Origin: Streptomyces adustus
Lineage (GTDB): Bacteria > Actinomycetota > Actinomycetes > Streptomycetales > Streptomycetaceae
Length of the DNA: 64,000 nt
Direction: 5' to 3'
NCBI RefSeq assembly: GCF_009377175.1
Contig: NZ_VJZD01000005.1
Location: 1 to 64,000, forward strand
Notes under the pieces: model-generated
Told to the model about the DNA's origin: nothing
The model's input: the letters and a program-made list of their open reading frames with translations, nothing else
The model's database searches: none
Translations under genes and position numbers: made by a program
Part shown: piece after piece, positions 45,179 through 52,760 of the stretch
Layout of the letters: each line of letters opens with the position of its first letter
How positions within the stretch are numbered: the stretch's first letter is position 1

Positions 45179-46258
45179 TCAGGGCCGGACGCCGAACGGC
45201 CCGAGAACACCCGCGTCGATCCGCAGGGACTCCAGCAGGGTCCAGGCGTTGTCCTTGGTGAAGACGTCGGCGGCGGCGAGGACTCCGGCGTACTTCGCGG
45301 CCACCGGGGCGGCCGCGGTCTCCGCGACCGCGTCGAGGAACGTCCTGAAGATCGCCCACGAGTTGCCCTGTGCGCCGTACTTGGCGAAGTACGGGCTCGG
45401 GTCGACGGAGTCGATCGCGGAGCGGGTGCTGGCCTCCAGATCGTTCATGTACTGGATCTGCAGGGTGCCGTCCGCGCGGACTCCGAGGCGCCCGAGGTGG
45501 CCGCCGACGAAGGTCTGCCACGGGTAGTCCATCGCGATGCTCTGAGCCTTGATCCAGTCGGGGATGTCCTGGGAGACCGCGAGGTTCTTGAAGGGCACCC
45601 AGCCCGGATACAGGACGTCGACCAGCATCAAGGTGGCGTACTCGGGCGCGTAGACGAAGATGTTGTCGGGGGAGTGGTTGGGCCCGTGGTATGCCAGCTG
45701 AAGGGTCTCTCCGCCGACCTTGAGCTGGTACTTGTCGCGGAACGTGACCGTCGGCTGCGGACGGTTGGGGTCCGCCGCACGGGCCAGCAGGCCGGCCGTC
45801 GCGGCGTGCGAGACCCGTATGACGTCTGTTCCGAACAGACCGGCCGCGCCGATGTGGTCGGCGTGCGAGTGCGAGTAGACCAGGTGCGTCACCTTGCCGG
45901 GCCGGCCGTTGGCCCGGGTGACGTCGTCGATCGCGCGGAGCAGGTTGTGCCCGATGGTCGGCGGCGCGTCGACGAGGACGACGCCGCGTGTGGTCGTCAG
46001 GAACATGGACTGGTAGTAGGAGTCGGTGACCCAGTAGAGGTTTCCGGCGATCCGGCCCACGTAGTAGCCGTCCGCGTTCGGGGTGGGCCCGACCGAGGCG
46101 GCGGGGATCGGGGCGAAGTCCGGCAGACCGTTGTCGTCGGCGCGGGCGGGTTGGGCCAGTGCGCCGACGAGACTGGCGGCGGCGGGGACGGCGAGGGCGC
46201 CGGCGGCGCCTTTGAGGAATCCGCGGCGGCCGGTCGGAGACGGGAGATTGGCAGGCAT
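45179..46258 (-). CDS. Tat-exported metallo-beta-lactamase-fold hydrolase
   Basis: A 359-residue protein with a twin-arginine signal (TGRRGFLKGAAGA, residues 9-21) and cleavage near ARA-DD. The MBL metal site is complete: H130, H132, D134 and H135 in YSHSHADHIG, a further His in YHGPNHSPDN, Asp in MLVDVLYPG and His in FVGGHLGRLG. Export through Tat fits a protein that folds around metal before secretion. Enzymes of this shape include lactonases, arylsulfatase-like and N-acyl hydrolases; the substrate is open. The last 37 codons and terminator exist as a decayed copy at 24834-24970. It is divergent from SDR copy 2 across 0.9 kb. Confidence 0.87.
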   Translation of the reverse strand: MPANLPSPTGRRGFLKGAAGALAVPAAASLVGALAQPARADDNGLPDFAPIPAASVGPTPNADGYYVGRIAGNLYWVTDSYYQSMFLTTTRGVVLVDAPPTIGHNLLRAIDDVTRANGRPGKVTHLVYSHSHADHIGAAGLFGTDVIRVSHAATAGLLARAADPNRPQPTVTFRDKYQLKVGGETLQLAYHGPNHSPDNIFVYAPEYATLMLVDVLYPGWVPFKNLAVSQDIPDWIKAQSIAMDYPWQTFVGGHLGRLGVRADGTLQIQYMNDLEASTRSAIDSVDPSPYFAKYGAQGNSWAIFRTFLDAVAETAAAPVAAKYAGVLAAADVFTKDNAWTLLESLRIDAGVLGPFGVRP

Positions 46259-46599
46259 GGAGATCTGGTCGCCTTTCGGTTCGATGACAGGGGGAACGGA
46301 AGGGATGGGACTGAGGGACTGAAGGGGCGTCGCTCAGTGCGGCGAAGTCGGGGTGGAAGCCAGGGCGGAGGACCCCTTCCTCGAGACGGCCGCCGACGAT
46401 TCCGCGCCCCTGGCCGCGCACACGGTGATTGCCGACGACGTCAGGACACCACCGTGTGCACAGCGTTCGCACCGGGGCTCCACCCCAGCAGGACGCCCCG
46501 TCGACAGCCGCCACGGACTGGGGTGAACACTGTGATGCGAGCCGCGCGGGGCCATGGCCAACACGCATGGCCCGCGTGGCGGTGTGTGTGGTGGGGGGT

Positions 46600-46632
46600 G
46601 AGAACCCGGCATGACGAAGATGCCGGGTTCTC
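46600..46632. terminator. orphan 13-bp hairpin
   Basis: GAGAACCCGGCAT (46600-46612) pairs perfectly with ATGCCGGGTTCTC (46620-46632) around a 7-nt loop, followed by TTCC. It lies between divergent promoters, where no terminator is needed for either flanking gene. Confidence 0.6.
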
Positions 46633-46988
46633 TTCCTGCCGCGCCTTGTCCCCCCACGGGCCAGTGCGCGCCGGAAGCGGGCCGGGGCGGCCGAGTGAGG
46701 CGTGGTCCGCTGCCCCTCTTCATCCACGCGTGTGTCAGAAGAGCTCCGCACTGTAAGCACGTAGGAGTCCGGGGAAAAGGTTCACATCATGTGCGCCTGT
46801 TGTGCCGGGCGGGCGCGGACGGGGCGAAGGGGGATCCGACGAGGCTCGGGGTGAGCAGCCTGCGAGGGCGCCGACAACCGCAGCCGCGCGCAACGCGCGA
46901 CTTGGACATGGACTTCAGGCGCGGCCTCGATCCGCCCGATGCCGTCGTGCCTGCCCGAAGGGGTGACGGAGGCCACTTCGGTTGTGGA

Positions 46989-47016
46989 TTGAACGTTAAA
47001 CAATTTCTGCTAGTAT
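46989..47016 (+). promoter_or_regulatory. promoter-like sequence upstream of SDR copy 2
   Basis: TTGAAC (46989-46994), a 16-bp spacer and TAGTAT (47011-47016) fit a primary-sigma promoter. The distance to the SDR start is 170 bp, which leaves room for a leader or for a second promoter. Confidence 0.45.
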
Positions 47017-47152
47017 CGCCCTGCGGGGAGCGCCGGAGAGTCCGATCGGGCGGTATGGCGGTCGGGCGGATGTCTCCCGGCGGGAACATGTACGGCCCGA
47101 GAAGGGTGTCGACGCATGGCTGTCGACGCCTTCTGCGGGGGCGTACGCGGTA

Positions 47153-47185
47153 ATTATGTATTGATCAATCCAGAAAGGGATCGTC
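47153..47185 (+). promoter_or_regulatory. SDR copy 2 leader with palindrome ATTGATCAAT
   Basis: The leader resembles that of copy 1 (35386-35418). It contains the perfect 10-bp palindrome ATTGATCAAT at 47159-47168 and the ribosome binding site GAAAGGG. Confidence 0.55.
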
Positions 47186-47980
47186 ATGGAACTGCACCTC
47201 AAGGGCAAGGTCGCCGTCGTCACCGGAGCCAGCAAGGGCATCGGCCTGGCCGTCGTCGAGGGCCTGGTCCGTGAAGGCGCGAAGGTCGTGGCGGGCAGCC
47301 GCACCTCCACTCCCGAACTGGACGCCCTGGCCGCCGCGCACGACGTGAGCGTGGTGTCCGTCGACCTGTCCACCGCGGAGGGCGCCGAGGCCCTGGTGCG
47401 TGCCGCTGTGGAGCGGCACGGCCGGATCGACATCCTGGTCAACAACGTCGGCGCGGCCGAGCCGCGCGAGTCGTTCCTCAAGGTGACCGACGAGGACTGG
47501 CAGAAGGTCTTCGGCGTGACCTTCTTCAGTGCCGTCCGCGCCAGCCGTGCGGCCCTGCCGCACCTGCTCGCCGCCGAAGGAGCGTCGATCGTCAACATCA
47601 GCTCCATCAACGCCCGGCTGCCCTTCCCGATGGTCGTGGACTACTCGGCGGCCAAGGCGGCGCTGACCAACCTGAACAAGGCGCTGTCCGAGGAGTTCGC
47701 CCCGCAGGGCGTGCGGGTCAACGCCGTCTCCCCGGGCCCGGTCCGCACCCCCTTCTGGACCGCGCCGGGCGGCTTCGCCGACGCCACTGCCGCGGCCGCC
47801 GGCACCACCGCCCAGGAAGCGCTCGACGTGGTCGTGCCGCAGAGCATGGGCATCGCTTCCGGCCGGATCACCGAGGCGCACGAGGTCGCCGACCTCACCC
47901 TCTTCCTGGCCTCCCCGCTGGCCGGCAACATCACCGGAGCCGAGATCGTCATCGACGGCGGACAGATCAAGACCCTCTGA
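47186..47980 (+). CDS. short-chain dehydrogenase/reductase, copy 2 of a paralogous pair
   Basis: A 264-residue SDR, same length and without gaps relative to the product of 34591-35385. Motifs are VTGASKGIGLAVVEGL, ILVNNVGAAEPRE, NISSINARLPFPMVV with YSAAK, and VIDGGQIKTL at the end. Differences cluster in the N-terminal half and around residues 100-140, while the active site and the substrate loop (PVRTPFWTAPGGFADATA) are conserved, so both copies probably use related substrates. Unlike copy 1 it has no adjacent TetR gene, but its leader carries a palindrome similar to the operator-like sequence before that TetR gene. Confidence 0.9.
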   Translation: MELHLKGKVAVVTGASKGIGLAVVEGLVREGAKVVAGSRTSTPELDALAAAHDVSVVSVDLSTAEGAEALVRAAVERHGRIDILVNNVGAAEPRESFLKVTDEDWQKVFGVTFFSAVRASRAALPHLLAAEGASIVNISSINARLPFPMVVDYSAAKAALTNLNKALSEEFAPQGVRVNAVSPGPVRTPFWTAPGGFADATAAAAGTTAQEALDVVVPQSMGIASGRITEAHEVADLTLFLASPLAGNITGAEIVIDGGQIKTL

Positions 47981-48240
47981 CCGTCCCCCTGACACCCGTG
48001 TCATCCCGCCCGGACGCCGTGACGGCCCCATGGCCGAGCGGTCATGGGCGGGACAGCGGTGACGGGGGAACGGGGACCCGGCCGCGCGCGACCGCGCACA
48101 ACGAGCCGAACACCGTCGGCCGGTCACGGATCGTGGGCCGGGCACGGATCGTCGGCCGGTGCAGTCACCTCGACCGAGCAGTACATCCATGGTCTCGCGC
48201 CATGTGAGCAACATCGGAACCCCGAAAGGTAGGACGCCAG

Positions 48241-48894
48241 GTGAGCGACTCTGGACCGTCGCGCCCCATGCAGGTGACCGTCCTGGCAGAAGACAGGCTG
48301 ACCGCGCAGGGCGTGGAAGCGCATCTCGCCGCTGACGACCGCGTGCACGTGCTGCCGGTGGGCGCCGAGGAAAGTCCGGATGTTCTGCTGGTCATCACGG
48401 CCGAGCTGGAGGAGAAGACGTTCACGGCGCTGAAGCGCTACTGCCCGGAGGACCCCGCAGCGGCACCTCGGCTCGTCCTCGTGGCCGACAAACCGACCGC
48501 CCAACAACTCGTCAGGGTGATCAGGCTGGGACTCGTGGCCTTCATGTCCCGCGAGAAGACCACCCTCGCGGACATCACCGAGATGCTGTGCGCGGTGGCC
48601 CGCGGCGCCGCGTCGCTGCCGCAGTCGATGCTCGGTTCACTGCTGGAACAGATCCGTACCCGCCAGTGGAACGGCCAGGGCCCCGATACCGAGGACGAGT
48701 CGTCGTCCTTCACCGCCAGGGAACTCGCGATACTACGGCAACTGGCCGCGGGCTTGAGTACCACGGAGATCGCCGCCGCTCTGCACTACTCGGAGCGAAC
48801 CGTCAAATACGTCATCCACGAGATGATCGCGCGGCACGGTCTGCGCAACAGGGTTCACGCGGTCGCCTACGCGCTGCGCCAAGGTCTCCTCTGA
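48241..48894 (+). CDS. LuxR/NarL-type regulator with a degenerate receiver domain
   Basis: GTG 48241 follows GAAAGGTAGGACGCCAG. The 217-residue product has a C-terminal LuxR HTH (FTARELAILRQLAAGLSTTE, IAAALHYSERTVKYVIHEM). The N-terminal part (MQVTVLAEDRLTAQGVEAHL and on) has the length of a response-regulator receiver. The position of the phospho-accepting Asp (expected in a PDVVLLD-like strand) reads PDVLLVIT, so phosphorylation is unlikely. Atypical receivers in Streptomyces pathway regulators can bind small molecules instead. It converges on an ECF sigma gene and stands at the left edge of the biosynthetic region. Confidence 0.83.
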   Translation: MSDSGPSRPMQVTVLAEDRLTAQGVEAHLAADDRVHVLPVGAEESPDVLLVITAELEEKTFTALKRYCPEDPAAAPRLVLVADKPTAQQLVRVIRLGLVAFMSREKTTLADITEMLCAVARGAASLPQSMLGSLLEQIRTRQWNGQGPDTEDESSSFTARELAILRQLAAGLSTTEIAAALHYSERTVKYVIHEMIARHGLRNRVHAVAYALRQGLL

Positions 48895-48961
48895 CGGGCC
48901 CGGCCATCGGCCCCCGGCGCCGAACCGTGCTCGGCCGAACCCGGGGCGCGTCCGGGCCCGG

Positions 48962-49519
48962 TCAGGCCGCCGCACGGTCCGGCGGTCCGGCGGCGGCTCC
49001 CGCGTGAATCCGACGACGGAGCTGCCGCAGTGCGTAGTGCTGCCGGGATTTGACGGTGCCCGCGGGGACTCCGAGAATCCTCGCGGTCTCCTGCACGGTT
49101 TTGTCGTTCAAATAGGTGTGGACCAGGACCTCCCGATGCTCCCGCGAGAGCTGCCGCAGCAGGGCCGCGGCGTCGACCGAGGCCAGCACCGTGTCGGCAT
49201 GGTCGCTCTGGAGCACGCCCTGATGCTCCGCGCCAGGGGACTCATGACGGAAGCAGGCGCTGCGGATCCGGTCGATGGCCAGGTTGCGGGCCACGGTAAG
49301 CAGCCAGCCCCGTATCGAGCCTTCGTGGGTACACAGCCGTTCCGAGTGGCGCCAGGCGCGTATCAGGGTCTCCTGCACGATGTCCTCCGCCATGTGACGG
49401 TCACGCAGCATGCGCTCGACGTAGGCGAGTAGCGGCTTGGTGTGGTCGTCCACCAACACCTGCAGAAGGTGCTCGCAACGTGCTCCCGAAGGCTCGGCCG
49501 GACCAACTGCGGAAATCAT
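48962..49519 (-). CDS. ECF-type RNA polymerase sigma factor
   Basis: A 185-residue sigma factor with region 2 (MAEDIVQETLIRAWRHSERL) and region 4 (LSREHREVLVHTYLNDKTVQ, ETARILGVPAGTVKSRQHYA). It resembles the SigK/SigL-like ECF group. These usually have a membrane anti-sigma gene directly downstream; none is present here, so this one is orphaned or controlled from elsewhere. ATG 49519 has GGGA upstream. It may direct genes of the neighbouring biosynthetic cluster (inference). Confidence 0.88.
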   Translation of the reverse strand: MISAVGPAEPSGARCEHLLQVLVDDHTKPLLAYVERMLRDRHMAEDIVQETLIRAWRHSERLCTHEGSIRGWLLTVARNLAIDRIRSACFRHESPGAEHQGVLQSDHADTVLASVDAAALLRQLSREHREVLVHTYLNDKTVQETARILGVPAGTVKSRQHYALRQLRRRIHAGAAAGPPDRAAA

Positions 49520-49913
49520 GTCAATCCCAAAGAGGCCAGGTCACGCCCGTCGGAGCCACTCGCACGGCCGACGCCGGCCGGACAACGGCCGGGCGGGTGC
49601 GGGACCGCCGAAGAGCGGGGCAGAGGCGGTGCGCCGACCGAACCGCGCTCTGGGCTCGTTGCCGACGGGCACGACGCATTTCGTGCCTGCTACGGCGAAG
49701 TTCCTGTCGGAAGCGACGCGTTCGGTGATCGTAGGCAGACGCCACCACCGGAAAACTGACGAGATTCTGACCGCGCGCATGCCGAGGAGACGAGGGGGCG
49801 AGCCGGGCCGGTACCCCGGTCCGCCTCTTCCCGTCGTCCGCGCATTCCGTGACCAGGCGTGCGTTCCCTGCCAACGCCTTCGGGTGATACACGGTCCCGC
49901 GCCGCGGCAGGGT
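49520..49913. other. intergenic stretch without a supported gene
   Basis: Between the sigma-factor start and the end of the SARP remnant. Frames are short and lack recognisable features. Confidence 0.45.
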
Positions 49914-50342
49914 TCAGCCGTGTCCCGTAAGCCTGCCGCGGTCTCCGTCGGCATCCGGGTGGCCGATGCCCTCCAGGATGACCACCGCCTGCCTCAACGC
50001 CCGGGCCGAACTGTCCGTCCGGCCCGCGGCACGATGCGCGTCGGCGATGTGGACGAGGGCGTCCGCCTCCAGAGACGACTCCTGGATCTGTCGGTGAGCA
50101 ATGCCGCAGCGCAGATCGGGTTCGAGCAGCCGGCGCAGGGCAGCGACGTGGCGGTGGATCACGTTCACCGCCGTCGCCGGTGGATCCTCGTGCCACAGCG
50201 CGTCCACGATCACGGGCAACGGCACCGGTTGACCGGCGTGCGCCGGCAACGGGGCCGGCAGAGCCTGCTGTTTGGGAGGGCCGAGCTTCACGCCGGCAGA
50301 ACCCCGCCATGCCCGGAGGGGCCCAAGAATCTGAAAACGCAC
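49914..50342 (-). pseudogene. SARP-family regulator remnant (internal deletion)
   Basis: The first 76 codons are the winged-helix DNA-binding domain of an AfsR/SARP regulator (MRFQILGPLRAWRGSAG, VIVDALWHEDPPATAVNVI, HRHVAALRRLLEPDL). The sequence then jumps to a TPR-like tail of the kind found at the end of large SARP-NB-ARC proteins (IADAHRAAGRTDSSARALR, QAVVILEGIGHPDADGDRG). The bacterial transcriptional activation domain and any ATPase part are missing. At 142 residues against at least 250 for the smallest SARPs, it is unlikely to activate transcription. It probably was the pathway-specific activator of the cluster on its right. Confidence 0.8.
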
Positions 50343-50570
50343 AGCCAGTCGATTCCATTGGCCGTCGGACGCCGGGCACGTCTCCGGCGCTCTCGGTGCG
50401 CGAGGTGCGCGGCGGAGTTCACGTGGGCACCCGGGTATGCCGCGGGCGTGGTGCTCACTTCAATTTCAGGACCTGCCCGCGGGTGGATTCCGTGATCTCC
50501 GAGACGGAAGAATGCGCCGTCCGACGATTCTTCTGGCCCCCGACCGGGGCCATGTGCCCCGGAGACCGTG

Positions 50571-51263
50571 ATGACGACCCGATTGAGCAGCCCGCCGGAA
50601 ACCGCCGAGACACCGCCGGTACCCCACTGGACCGTCCAGGTCGCCGGTGCGCTCACCGACGAGGCGAGCGGCGACGAGGGACCGGTGCACCCCGCCGCCG
50701 GGACGTCGTTCGCCGCCCTCCATCTCTGGCATGCCGGGACGGTGGCGGACCTGATCGGCGAGGCGGTCGCCCGGCACGGCGGGGATCCAGCTCCGCACGA
50801 GGCGCTGCGGGCGGTGCACGCACGCGCGGCGGCCGGCGAGGTGTTCGGCGAGAACGCGTGGTCGGCGGTGCTGGAACCGGCGTTGCGGGAGGTGTACCGG
50901 CTGGCCTACCCCGGCGAGCAGGTCCGCGCCAGGGCAGCCGCGGCAGCCTCCTCCTTCGCGCTCTCGCGCGGATGGGCCGAGGAGGACGCAGAGGACTACG
51001 GGAACTCCTACGCGCGGATGCACACAGAGGTGAGCGAGCGAGTGCACGCCGGGGCGAACGCCGTCGCGAACGCCGCCGCGTATGCCCTGGCGTTCGCCAC
51101 CCGGGACGCGTGGGAGTACGCGCATGCCTGGCCGTTCGCTCTGGTGCAGGCGTGGATCGCCGCTTACGCGGGACCGGCCGACTTGGACGGGCCGGTCGCG
51201 CAAGAGGCCCGGGCGCGTCTGCGGGGCGGTCTCGCCGAGGCGGTGAGGTGCGCCATCGCGTGA
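50571..51263 (+). CDS. conserved hypothetical protein rich in Ala (about 230 aa)
   Basis: ATG 50571 has GGAG six bases upstream; GTG 50568 is one codon earlier. The product is soluble and strongly helical, with aromatic/alanine periodicity in its second half (VHAGANAVANAAAYALAFAT, DAWEYAHAWPFALVQAW). I do not recognise a catalytic motif. I faintly recall similar alanine-rich proteins among Streptomyces biosynthetic loci, but cannot name a family. It converges on the dioxygenase gene with a shared hairpin at 51284-51317. Confidence 0.65.
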   Translation: MTTRLSSPPETAETPPVPHWTVQVAGALTDEASGDEGPVHPAAGTSFAALHLWHAGTVADLIGEAVARHGGDPAPHEALRAVHARAAAGEVFGENAWSAVLEPALREVYRLAYPGEQVRARAAAAASSFALSRGWAEEDAEDYGNSYARMHTEVSERVHAGANAVANAAAYALAFATRDAWEYAHAWPFALVQAWIAAYAGPADLDGPVAQEARARLRGGLAEAVRCAIA

Positions 51264-51283
51264 ACGGTGACGACGGATGAGGT

Positions 51284-51317
51284 GTCGTGCGCGGTCCCCC
51301 CACGGGCCGTGCACGAC
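51284..51317. terminator. bidirectional hairpin
   Basis: GTCGTGCGCGG (51284-51294) pairs with CCGTGCACGAC (51307-51317), with one G-T wobble and a 12-nt loop, between convergent stop codons. Confidence 0.7.
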
Positions 51318-51337
51318 GCCTGATCCGCGTCGTCCTG

Positions 51338-52210
51338 TCAGCCCTTGACGGGGCCGCCGTTGATGGCGACGCGCTGGCCGTAGCGGGAGTAGGGGTAGTA
51401 GTCGTAGATCGCGTGGTGCTGGACGCAGCGGTTGTCCCAGAAGACGAGCGTGCCCGGCGTCCAGCGGACGCGCAGGTGCAGGACCGGCCGGCGGGCGATG
51501 GTGTCGAAGAGCATGTCGAGCAGGGCTCGGCTCTCCTGCTCGGAGAGCTGTGGGATGCGGCTGGTGTAGGCCTTGTTGACGTACAGCAGCTTGCGGTCGG
51601 TCTCCGGGTGCCGGGCGACGAGCGGGTGCTCGCTCTTGGGGATGACGTAGTCGGCCGGCGGGGTGTAGCCCGCGAGGGCCTGCGCGCCGTCGTGGACGGC
51701 GGTCAGCGGGTCCAGTAGGGAGCGCATGGCCGGGGAGAGCATCTCGTAGGCCAGGTGCATGTTGGCGAAGAGGGTGTCACCGCCGCAGCCCGGCTCGGGC
51801 ACCTCGGTGATGTACAGCATCGATCCGAGCGAGGGTTCGGCGTCGGCGGTGCCGTCGGCGTGCCAGCCGTTGCCCGCCACGTTGGCCGCGGCGGAGGGGG
51901 TGCGGATCTCCAGGATGTACGGGTCGCCCTCGGGCGGTGGCGGGTTGACGGCCCGCAGCTCACCGAAGGCCGAGGCGAAGCGCTTGTGGTCCGCGGCGGT
52001 GATGGTTTGGTCGCGGAAGACGAGGACATGGTGGTCACGGAACGCGGTGCGTATCTCCTCCATCTGCTCGTCCGGGATCTCCTGCGACAGGTCGACACCG
52101 GAGACCTCCGCACCCATGACGGGGGTGATCCGCTCGACCGCGAGGGTGCGGTAGTCGTGCACGGGACGCGTGGTCACCGCTTCCAGCGCTGCGCGTTCGT
52201 ATGACTCCAT
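51338..52210 (-). CDS. TauD/TfdA-family Fe(II)/2-oxoglutarate dioxygenase
   Basis: A 290-residue oxygenase starting at ATG 52210 with GAAGGA five bases upstream. The iron ligands are His117 and Asp119 in GNGWHADGT and a distal His (265 or 266) in DNRCVQHHAIYDYYP. Arg280 in YGQRVAI is placed to bind 2-oxoglutarate. The family hydroxylates, desaturates or cleaves small substrates such as sulfonates and, in biosynthetic clusters, amino-acid or polyketide parts. It shares direction with the SGNH, GSCFA and NRPS-PKS genes and was probably their last operon member. An IS200/IS605 element now lies just 24 bp upstream of its start, so it may have lost the operon promoter. Confidence 0.9.
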   Translation of the reverse strand: MESYERAALEAVTTRPVHDYRTLAVERITPVMGAEVSGVDLSQEIPDEQMEEIRTAFRDHHVLVFRDQTITAADHKRFASAFGELRAVNPPPPEGDPYILEIRTPSAAANVAGNGWHADGTADAEPSLGSMLYITEVPEPGCGGDTLFANMHLAYEMLSPAMRSLLDPLTAVHDGAQALAGYTPPADYVIPKSEHPLVARHPETDRKLLYVNKAYTSRIPQLSEQESRALLDMLFDTIARRPVLHLRVRWTPGTLVFWDNRCVQHHAIYDYYPYSRYGQRVAINGGPVKG

Positions 52211-52234
52211 GACGTCCTTCCAGAAGGGAGTGGA

Positions 52235-52732
52235 TTATCGGGACTCTTGCAGAAAGCCCCGGCGTTCACGCCAGGGATGAATGCATCTCAAGACTGCTCT
52301 GACGTGCACGTTAGAGCGGACGTTTTGCTGCTCGATGTACTGGCGCACGATCGCCAACGGTGCTCCCCCGCACGAGGCGGAGAAATACGAGGGCGACCAC
52401 AGGTGCCCGTGCATGATGGCGCGGTTGATCCGGCCGGTGAACTCCTGCCGTATCCGGCGGGCGGAGACGCCCTTGAGGCTGTTGACCAGCTTGGAGACGG
52501 CGACCTTGGGCGGGTAGTACACGAGGAGGTGGACGTGATCGCGTTCCCCGTTGAACTCCTTCAGCTCCGCCTCGAAGTCCTCGCAGACCTTGCGCATGAT
52601 CTCTTCGCAGCGTGTCAGCATCTCGTCGTTGAACACCCCGCGCCGGTACTTCGTCACGAAGACCAAGTACCAAGTGCACATGCATCGCCGCAACAACGTG
52701 CCTGCCACGTCTGTAATCGTTCTGCCCACCAA
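52235..52732 (-). CDS. tnpA: IS200-type Y1 transposase TnpA
   Basis: Up to 165 residues; the start is uncertain (TTG 52732 or GTG 52729, or a little downstream). The Y1 transposase domain is clear: CTWYLVFVTKYRRGVF, the HUH motif in ERDHVHLLVYYPP, VSKLVNSLKGVSARRIRQE, and the catalytic Tyr in IVRQYIEQQN. It cuts and joins single-stranded DNA at the hairpin ends of the element. It runs past the usual C-terminus by about 25 residues (HVRAVLRCIHPWRERRG), reading through the left-end hairpin, which suggests that the original stop codon was lost or that the tail is a variant. Confidence 0.87.
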   Translation of the reverse strand: MVGRTITDVAGTLLRRCMCTWYLVFVTKYRRGVFNDEMLTRCEEIMRKVCEDFEAELKEFNGERDHVHLLVYYPPKVAVSKLVNSLKGVSARRIRQEFTGRINRAIMHGHLWSPSYFSASCGGAPLAIVRQYIEQQNVRSNVHVRAVLRCIHPWRERRGFLQESR

Positions 52733-52760
52733 TGAGATTCATCGTCGTAGGGTCTTGGGT

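Larger units (their letters stand above)
46259..47152. other. long divergent intergenic region with an orphan hairpin
   Basis: No supported gene in about 0.9 kb. It contains a strong hairpin at 46600-46632 that belongs to no annotated gene, and a promoter-like sequence at 46989-47016. Confidence 0.45.

Noticed and set aside
46611-47153. 180-codon plus-strand frame between MBL and SDR copy 2 genes
   Set aside because: It starts inside the hairpin at 46600-46632, has no ribosome binding site and a composition typical of random high-GC DNA.
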